A stretch of DNA of 64,000 bases from Reyranella sp. (GTDB lineage: Bacteria > Pseudomonadota > Alphaproteobacteria > Reyranellales > Reyranellaceae): assembly GCA_029946105.1 (NCBI GenBank), contig JAQSDW010000242.1:27492-91491 (forward strand), written 5' to 3'. The translations under genes were made by a program, and so were the position numbers. Position 1 is the stretch's first letter; each line of letters starts with the position of its first letter. The notes beneath the pieces were generated by a model. It did no database searches. It was not told where the DNA came from and worked only from the letters and a program-made list of their open reading frames with translations. Positions 58,722 to 64,000 of this stretch are shown in pieces.

Positions 58722-59534
58722 TCATCTCGTCGCGGCGATGATATGCGCGCTGATACGACCGTCGATCGGTCCGCTACCAAATCGATGCGCGAGGGCATCC
58801 GTTGCGGCTTTCGTCGCGGCCTCGAGGCACGAGGCACCGCGGGTCACGATCTCGTTCCGGAGCGGCGTTCCCTGGCAGTAGGCAACGGCGGCATCTCGCG
58901 GCGAGGCGGCTTTGCTCCTGTGCTCGACCGTTTCGATCGAAATGTCGGTGAACCCAGCGGCAGCCAGCTCCTCGCGAATTTTTCCGATGTCGTGATGGCC
59001 GTGCGGCGTGCGGGCCATGAACAAGGGTGGATCCTGCGGAAAGACCGTGGCCAGGGCCTCGGTGACGACGTCGGCGAATTCGTTTTCGGAGATCCGATCC
59101 CAGACGTTGAAGAAGAAATGACCGCGCGGCTTCAGGACGCGGCGCGCCTCCCCGTACCCTTTGATCTTATCGGGAAAGAACATGGCGCCGAACTGGCAGG
59201 TGACGACGTCGAATTCCCGATCCTCGAACGGCAGGGCGAGCGCGTCGGCCTGTCGCCACGTCACTCGGCCTGGCGAGGATTGTCTCGCCGCTGCGTGATC
59301 GAGCATCGGTTGATTGAGATCGGTCGCCACGATGCGTGTGTGCCCTGGCACCACCGCGGCGATTGCCCGAGTGAGCACGCCGGTTCCCGCCGCCGTCTCC
59401 AGAATGTAGTGCGGCGCGGTGCGGGCGATCCGCGCCGCCAGGTTACGCGCGTAGGGCTCGAAGATGAGGGGAACCATGAACCGGTCGTAGAGTTCGGGGA
59501 TCGAGCCCGCGAAGAGCTTGTCGTCCGCCGCCAT
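58722..59534 (-). CDS. Class I SAM-dependent methyltransferase
   Basis: 270 aa. The SAM-binding fold is clear: motif I ILETAAGTGVLTRAI (about residues 43-57), motif II VATDLNQPML, and the post-motif segments ADALALPFEDREFDVVTCQFG and RVLKPRGHFFFNVWD. It resembles UbiE/Methyltransf_11-type enzymes of unknown acceptor. The ATG at 59534 is the first in frame. A single-gene unit. Confidence 0.87.
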   Translation of the reverse strand: MAADDKLFAGSIPELYDRFMVPLIFEPYARNLAARIARTAPHYILETAAGTGVLTRAIAAVVPGHTRIVATDLNQPMLDHAAARQSSPGRVTWRQADALALPFEDREFDVVTCQFGAMFFPDKIKGYGEARRVLKPRGHFFFNVWDRISENEFADVVTEALATVFPQDPPLFMARTPHGHHDIGKIREELAAAGFTDISIETVEHRSKAASPRDAAVAYCQGTPLRNEIVTRGASCLEAATKAATDALAHRFGSGPIDGRISAHIIAATR

Positions 59535-59600
59535 GGTTCTGCTCCACCGAGAGAGACAAACCGTCCAGGCCCGACATCTTGCGCCGTCTCGCGGTGACTC

Positions 59601-60938
59601 TCAAGCCGTCGGGTGGACAGTGTGACGGGAGGCCGGCTTCGCGAGCCCGAGGTGCTCGCGGAGCGTCGCGCCTTCATAGTCGGCGCGGAACAGCCCGCGC
59701 TCCTGCAGGAGTGGCACCACGCCGTCGACGAAGGCGTCGAACTGCCCGGGAAAGAACGGCGGCATGACGTTGAAACCGTCGGCGGCGCCGGCACGGAACC
59801 AGGTTTCCAGCGTATCGGCGATCATCGCCGGCGTGCCGATCAGCAGCAGATGGCCGCGCGCCGCCGCGACGCGATAGTAGAGCTGCCGCAGGGTGAGTTT
59901 CTCGCGCTGGGCCATTTTCAGCAGGAGTGCAGCGCGGCTCTTGAGGTTCTCCGTTTCCGGCAGGGCCGGCACCGGCTCGTCGAGCGGATGGACCGACATG
60001 TCCGACCCCAGCCGCTCCGACAGCACGGTGAAGGCCTGCGCCGTGTCGATGCTGCGATTGAGTTCGGCGAAGATCTCCTGTGCCTCCGCCTCGGTGCGGC
60101 CCACCACCGGCATGACGCCGGGCATGATCCGCGCGGAGTTCGCCGTCCGGCCGTATCCGACCAGTTGCGCCTTCACGGCGTTGTAGAAGGTCTGCGCTTC
60201 GGCGAGATCGTTCTGCGCCGTAAAGACCACGTCGGCGATGCGCGCCGCCAGCGCCTGGCCGGGGCCGGAAGAGCCGGCCTGGATCAGCACCGGATGGCCC
60301 TGCGGCGAACGCGGCACGTTGAGCGCGCCCTGCACGGTGAAATACCTGCCGCGGAAATCCGGCACATGGAGGCTGCCCGGCCGCACGAAGCGGCCTGCCG
60401 TCTTGTCGGGGGTGAAGGCGCCGTCGTCCCAACTGTCCCACAGGGCGCGGCAGGCCTCGACGAATTCCTCGGCCATCGCATAGCGCTCGGCGTGCGGCGG
60501 GTGCTGGCGGCCGAACACCGCGGCCGATTTATCATAGGCCGTCGTCACCACGTTCCAGCCCGCGCGCCCGCCGCTCAGGTGATCCAGCGAGGCGAAACCG
60601 CGGGCCACGTGATAGGGCTCGGCGTAGGTCGTCGAGCCCGTCGCGGCCAGCCCGATCCGCGAGGTGCCCATGGCGAGCGCCGAGAGCAGCGTCAGCGGCT
60701 CGAACTTGCCGATGGTCGAGGGATGCTCGTTGTAGCCGGTGGCGAAACCGTCCCCTAGGAAGAACATGTCGAACTTGCCACGCTCGGCAGTCGCTGCAAT
60801 GTGCTGCATGAGCGCGAGGTTGGGCCAGCCGTCGACGATGGCATCGGGATGCCGCCAGCCGCCCACGTGATGCCCGGGTGTCTGCACGAAGACGCCGAGG
60901 CGCATTTGACGGGATGGCTGGCTCGAACCCTGGTCCAC
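59601..60938 (-). CDS. NtaA/SnaA/DszA-type FMN-dependent monooxygenase (LLM class)
   Basis: 445 aa. Two-component flavin monooxygenase using FMNH2 from a separate reductase; relatives degrade nitrilotriacetate, dibenzothiophene sulfone and similar compounds. Typical segments: GVFVQTPGHHVGGWRHPDA, FDMFFLGDGFATGYN, FASLDHLSGGRAGWNVVTTAYD and PVLIQAGSSGPGQALAA. The start is GTG at 60938 with AAGGAAG on the minus strand; an internal ATG at 60905 is possible. No flavin reductase is next to it. Divergent from parDE. Confidence 0.88.
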   Translation of the reverse strand: MDQGSSQPSRQMRLGVFVQTPGHHVGGWRHPDAIVDGWPNLALMQHIAATAERGKFDMFFLGDGFATGYNEHPSTIGKFEPLTLLSALAMGTSRIGLAATGSTTYAEPYHVARGFASLDHLSGGRAGWNVVTTAYDKSAAVFGRQHPPHAERYAMAEEFVEACRALWDSWDDGAFTPDKTAGRFVRPGSLHVPDFRGRYFTVQGALNVPRSPQGHPVLIQAGSSGPGQALAARIADVVFTAQNDLAEAQTFYNAVKAQLVGYGRTANSARIMPGVMPVVGRTEAEAQEIFAELNRSIDTAQAFTVLSERLGSDMSVHPLDEPVPALPETENLKSRAALLLKMAQREKLTLRQLYYRVAAARGHLLLIGTPAMIADTLETWFRAGAADGFNVMPPFFPGQFDAFVDGVVPLLQERGLFRADYEGATLREHLGLAKPASRHTVHPTA

Positions 60939-60975
60939 GTTCTTCCTTCCTTGAAAAAACCACCAAACTTCCTAG

Positions 60976-60990
60976 TATGACATTGTCATA
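60976..60990. promoter_or_regulatory. Palindromic operator of the second parDE pair
   Basis: TATGACA-T-TGTCATA is a perfect 15-bp palindrome 19 bases before the parD start codon and 38 bases from the divergent monooxygenase start. ParD-type RHH dimers bind such sites to repress their own operon. Confidence 0.7.
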
Positions 60991-61009
60991 TTTCCAAGGA
61001 GTGTCCGCC

Positions 61010-61291
61010 GTGCCCCGCGCCAGTCGACCGATCACTGTCACCCTTGGCGACCTTCAGCAGGGCGTCAAGACACGGGTGAAATCCGGCGCCTATGCCTCGG
61101 CCAGCGAGGTCGTACGCGCCGGCTTGCGCGCGCTCGATCGCGAGGAGGCGGCGATCAACGATTGGCTGCGGCAGCGTGTCGATGAATCTCTTGCCGATCC
61201 ACGCCCGAGCGTATCGGCCGACATGGTCTTCAAGCGCCTGCGAGCGCATCATGCCGGACGAGTGAAAGCCCGGCGGAATGAAAAGGCTTAA
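61010..61291 (+). CDS. parD: ParD-type antitoxin (second pair)
   Basis: 93 aa from GTG 61010, which follows AAGGAG (60996-61001) at good spacing; GTG 61001 and ATG 60977 are in frame but the latter lies in the operator palindrome. RHH segment PITVTLGDLQQGVKTRVKSG, then the ParD hallmark YASASEVVRAGLRALDREE, and a basic C-terminal tail. Overlaps the toxin gene by 14 bases. Confidence 0.85.
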   Translation: MPRASRPITVTLGDLQQGVKTRVKSGAYASASEVVRAGLRALDREEAAINDWLRQRVDESLADPRPSVSADMVFKRLRAHHAGRVKARRNEKA

Positions 61292-61595
61292 GGTCAGCTT
61301 CCGGTCTCGCGCCGAAGCTGACTTATTCGGCCTCTATCGCCACATTGCCGAGGAAGCCGGTGAGGCCGCCGCCGGCTCCTATATCGATCGAATCGAGGCG
61401 GCCTGCAGGGCGCTCGAGACCTTTCCCGAGCGCGGTACGAGACGCGACGACATCCGCCCCGGCATCCGGACGATGGGTTTCGAACGCAGGGCGACGATCG
61501 TGTTCCAGGCGAAGAAGTCGGAAGTCGTGATCGTTCGAGTGTTTTACGGCGGTCAGGACTACGAACGCAGCTTGCGCGGCCCTGTGGACGCCTGA
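61278..61595 (+). CDS. parE: ParE-type toxin (second pair)
   Basis: 105 aa. MKRLKVSFRSRAEADLFGLY, then ALETFPERGTRRDDIRPGIR and the terminal strands TIVFQAKKSEVVIVRVFYGGQDYE, the standard ParE layout (key residues Phe-Pro-Glu-Arg-Gly, Arg-Val-Phe-Tyr-Gly-Gly). It starts inside parD, the usual coupling for this family. Distinct in sequence from the ParE at 56482. Confidence 0.88.
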   Translation: MKRLKVSFRSRAEADLFGLYRHIAEEAGEAAAGSYIDRIEAACRALETFPERGTRRDDIRPGIRTMGFERRATIVFQAKKSEVVIVRVFYGGQDYERSLRGPVDA

Positions 61596-61626
61596 GTGGA
61601 CACCTGAGCGGCCGGCAGCGGGCGAT

Positions 61627-62358
61627 TCAATGAGCGACATGGCGCATGCCGCCATCGACCGGGATGACGGCGCCGGTGATGTAGCGGGCGGCGGGCGAGG
61701 CGAGGAAGGCCACGAGATGGGCCACGTCTTCGGGCTCGCCGAAGTAGCCGATCGGGATATTGCGCTCGATGAAGGTCAGCCGTGCTTCCTCGGTCGGATG
61801 CAGCTTCTGCAGGATCTGCTCCGAGTTGATGCGGCCGGGTTGGATGGTGTTCACCGTCACGCCGTCGGCGGCGACATCGCACGACAGGCCCTTGGCCCAG
61901 AGATGCAGTGCCGCCTTGGCGGCCATGGCGGCGTTGAGTCCGCGCGGCTCCATCGAGCCGCTGATATTGACGATGCGGCCCCATTTGCGGGTGCGCATCG
62001 CCGGCAGCAGCGCCTTGGTGAGAAGGCGGGCGGCGGTGAAGTTGAGCGCAAAGGCTTCCTCCCACACGTCCTCGGCGGCGTCGGGACCGGTCGGCCGCGA
62101 ACCGCCGGCGCAATTGACCAGGACGTCGATGGGGCCCAGCGCCTTCGTCGCCTCGGCGGCGATGCGCGCGATGTCGCCGGCGTTGGTGACGTCGCCAGCA
62201 AGCGCGATCACCCCGTCGAGGCGCTCGATCTTGTCGACACGCCGCGCCGTCGCGGCGACTCGTGCCCCCTGCTTTGCAAGAAGGTGGACGACACCGGCGC
62301 CGATGCCGGAACTGGCGCCGGTGACGAGGCAGGCGCGGCCTTTCAGATCAAAATCCAT
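61627..62358 (-). CDS. SDR-family protein lacking the catalytic tyrosine
   Basis: 243 aa. The Rossmann signature LVTGASSGIGAG, NCAGG and C-terminal YITGAVIPVDGGM place it in the classical short-chain dehydrogenase group. In the active-site region NISGSMEPRGLNAAMAAKAAL, read as two pieces (NISGSMEPRG and LNAAMAAKAA), the Lys148 remains, but the residue four before it is Ala144 instead of Tyr and the loop is about three residues short. It may bind the cofactor without ordinary dehydrogenase chemistry, or use another residue. Confidence 0.85.
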   Translation of the reverse strand: MDFDLKGRACLVTGASSGIGAGVVHLLAKQGARVAATARRVDKIERLDGVIALAGDVTNAGDIARIAAEATKALGPIDVLVNCAGGSRPTGPDAAEDVWEEAFALNFTAARLLTKALLPAMRTRKWGRIVNISGSMEPRGLNAAMAAKAALHLWAKGLSCDVAADGVTVNTIQPGRINSEQILQKLHPTEEARLTFIERNIPIGYFGEPEDVAHLVAFLASPAARYITGAVIPVDGGMRHVAH

Positions 62359-62485
62359 CCATCATTGATGCTCGAGCGGCGAGGCGTTGCCAACCGGCGA
62401 CTCAAGTACCGTCGCGGTGCGAAAGGATGCGAGCGTATATGATGCGCGGGCTTCGCGCGTGGGCACTCACCATTGCCGCGCGACG

Positions 62486-63322
62486 TCATCCGAGGCGAAG
62501 CAGCGGCACGGCGGCTGCGGCCAGCAGTACGACCGCGATCCGTGTCCGGGTGAATGGCTCCTTCAGCCAGACGACGGCGATCAGGATGGCGAAGATGGAG
62601 CTGGTATCGCGCAAGGCGGCGGCCGGCGCGATCGGCGCATGGCTCCAGACCCACAGGATGAGAAGGTAGGAGGCCATCGCGGCCACCGCGGTCGGCAGCG
62701 CCGCCGTCCATTGTCCGTTCAACAGGTGCCACGGCGGCCCTGCCTGCCGCTGTCGCCAGCACATGGCCGCGGCATTCGTGATCGAGACGACGAAGCCATA
62801 GGCCCAGGGATTTCCCGCCGCGCGCACACCCTGCGCGTCGCACATTATATAAGCTGCCGTGCCGAGGCCGGCTGTGAGCGTCCACGCCAGGGTCTTCAAG
62901 GTGACGGCCCGGTCGTGCACCGCGTCGAGGGCGAGCACGGCCAACGAGAGTGCGATCACGGCGATACCGGCGAGCGCCGCCGGCCCGAACTTTTCGCCCG
63001 TCAGGGCCGCCGCCAGAGGCACGACCAGCAACACCGCCACCGCGCGCATGACGGGATAGACGAGGCCGAAGCCGCCCAGTTCGTAGGCGCGCAGGAGTGC
63101 TGCGATCGTGAGCACGTTCATGAGCGTCGAGGCCACGACCCAGATCCATGCAGCCGGCGCGGGCAAGCCGGACCACAGCAGCGCCGGCACGACCAGCACG
63201 GCACCCAGCAGCATCTGCGCCGTCATCGCCCGCGCTGGATCGCGGCTGTTCTTCACCGCGGCGTTCCAGCCGGCGTGCAGTAGCGCGCTCAGCAGGGCGG
63301 CGGCGACGTCGGTGATGTCCAT
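62486..63322 (-). CDS. DMT-superfamily (EamA-type) transporter
   Basis: 278 aa with about ten hydrophobic helices in two EamA-like repeats; the second repeat ends with SSIFAILIAVVWLKEPFTRTRI, whose WLKEPF segment is a family hallmark. A probable exporter of metabolites. It starts 3 bases after the XRE-cupin regulator stop, so the two form an operon and the regulator probably senses the exported compound. The 127-base gap to the SDR gene holds no gene. Confidence 0.88.
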   Translation of the reverse strand: MDITDVAAALLSALLHAGWNAAVKNSRDPARAMTAQMLLGAVLVVPALLWSGLPAPAAWIWVVASTLMNVLTIAALLRAYELGGFGLVYPVMRAVAVLLVVPLAAALTGEKFGPAALAGIAVIALSLAVLALDAVHDRAVTLKTLAWTLTAGLGTAAYIMCDAQGVRAAGNPWAYGFVVSITNAAAMCWRQRQAGPPWHLLNGQWTAALPTAVAAMASYLLILWVWSHAPIAPAAALRDTSSIFAILIAVVWLKEPFTRTRIAVVLLAAAAVPLLRLG

Positions 63323-63325
63323 CGC

Positions 63326-63892
63326 TCAGCCGCGGTCGCCCGCGACGATGATCACGGCATAGCGCGCGGGCTTCGGTGTCGGGTTGTGGTAGGCGATCGG
63401 CCGGTCGAGGATCATCGCCAGGCAATCGCCGGTGCCGAGGTCGAAGCGCTCGCGGCCGAGCGTGACCTCGATCCTGCCTTGCAATACCCAGACTTGCTGA
63501 TGCGTGACGCCCGGCCGTGCGCCGGTTTCGTAGGCGACGCGCGCACCGGGTGGAAACGCCACCTCGACGATCTGGATGGGCGAGGGGAAGCCGCCCGGCG
63601 ACAGGTTGCGCCTGACGTAGCCCGACGCGGGATCGCGCCATTCGACCTGGTTGGCACGGCGCGACACGGGCTCGGGCGGCGCGGCGGGCGCATCGAAGAG
63701 CGACGCCAGCGGGACTCCCAGGCCGGTCGCCAGCTTTTCGAGCACGACGGCTGTCGGGCTGCTCTCGCCGCGCTCGATCAGCGAGATCATCGACCGGCTG
63801 ACATCAGAGGCTTCGGCCAGCGTCTCGATCGACAGGCCGCGGCCGGTCCTGAGCTGCCGAACGCGGGTGGCAATGCGGTCGTTGATGGTCAA
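63326..63892 (-). CDS. XRE-family regulator with C-terminal cupin domain
   Basis: 188 aa. The HTH (about 8-65; GLSIETLAEASDVSRSMISLIERGESSPT, recognised by its LAEAS and SRSMISLIERG pieces) is followed by a cupin sensor domain (about 100-185; GVTHQQVWVLQGRIEV, DCLAMILDRPIAYHNPT). Regulators of this type control small transporters or catabolic genes in response to small metabolites. The DMT transporter follows immediately. A palindromic operator lies just upstream. Confidence 0.9.
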   Translation of the reverse strand: MTINDRIATRVRQLRTGRGLSIETLAEASDVSRSMISLIERGESSPTAVVLEKLATGLGVPLASLFDAPAAPPEPVSRRANQVEWRDPASGYVRRNLSPGGFPSPIQIVEVAFPPGARVAYETGARPGVTHQQVWVLQGRIEVTLGRERFDLGTGDCLAMILDRPIAYHNPTPKPARYAVIIVAGDRG

Positions 63893-63905
63893 GGAGGGGT
63901 TCCTG

Positions 63906-63930
63906 TATATTGGATTTATTGTCCAATATA
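63906..63930. promoter_or_regulatory. Inverted-repeat operator of the XRE-cupin/DMT operon
   Basis: TATATTGGA (63906-63914) and TCCAATATA (63922-63930) are perfect inverted repeats with a 7-base spacer, 14-38 bases upstream of the regulator start on the minus strand, in an AT-rich promoter-like stretch. Likely autoregulatory. The remaining bases to 64000 show no feature. Confidence 0.7.
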
Positions 63931-64000
63931 TAGGATATCAGGTCAACTAGCACTACTTTGGCATATTTTCAGTTGCAGGGGAATTTGGGGATTCCCAAGC

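Overview
The window is about 64 kb of GC-rich, densely packed bacterial chromosome. Gene content and order point to an alphaproteobacterium: ATP12-type F1 chaperone, bifunctional RSH, ffs-dnaX-ybaB-recR, lepB-rnc-era-recO, and malic enzyme fused to a phosphotransacetylase domain. A Reyranella-like or other Rhizobiales/Rhodospirillales genome is my inference; no 16S rRNA is present. About 60 protein genes, one tRNA-Leu(GAG) and one 4.5S/SRP RNA can be supported.

Layout. 0-4 kb: the 5' end of a probable dienelactone-hydrolase-like gene, then pseudouridine synthase, AsmA-like protein and ATP12 chaperone. 4-9 kb: a PEP-mutase-superfamily enzyme (probably phosphonopyruvate hydrolase) and propionyl-CoA carboxylase (pccB, a small 2TM protein, pccA), then acylphosphatase. 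9-13.5 kb: lipB, tRNA-Leu, malic enzyme, mgtE. 13.5-19.2 kb: acyl-CoA metabolism (LysR/enoyl-CoA hydratase pair, isovaleryl-CoA dehydrogenase, TetR regulator and acyl-CoA synthetase). 19.2-22.4 kb: molybdopterin enzyme, glutathione peroxidase, family-5 uracil-DNA glycosylase, NYN-domain protein, folK. 22.4-32.8 kb: core housekeeping genes rpoZ, rsh, pdxJ, acpS, lepB, rnc, era, recO, parC, uppP. 32.9-40 kb: two paralogous TRAP transporters, with two substrate-binding proteins on the + strand converging on two DctQM permease pairs on the - strand. 40-44.5 kb: bpt, a DUF4126 protein, recR, ybaB, dnaX and SRP RNA. 44.7-45.9 kb: a GAF/HWE-type histidine kinase. 46.4-53.6 kb: a pgaABCD-type exopolysaccharide (PNAG-like) operon ending in a stand-alone glycoside-hydrolase-like gene. 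53.7-64 kb: an accessory-looking block with a probable selenoprotein, two parDE toxin-antitoxin pairs, a frameshifted serine hydrolase, an inverted-repeat element, and assorted oxidoreductases and regulators.

The strongest unusual signal is at 53.7-54.5 kb on the - strand. A single reading frame is interrupted only by UGA, in the context Leu-UGA-Pro-Val-Cys. The UGA is followed at the right distance by a perfect 7-bp hairpin with GU in its loop. This fits a selenocysteine codon with a bacterial SECIS element in a protein of the glycine/betaine/proline-reductase selenoprotein-B family. A conventional gene caller would split it into two hypothetical genes. The second signal is the pga operon. 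The C-terminal hydrolase-like half of PgaB appears to have lost its catalytic acidic motif, while a separate secreted TIM-barrel hydrolase-like gene sits directly behind pgaD. Several clear palindromic operators lie at regulator genes (TetR, LysR, ParD, XRE-cupin).
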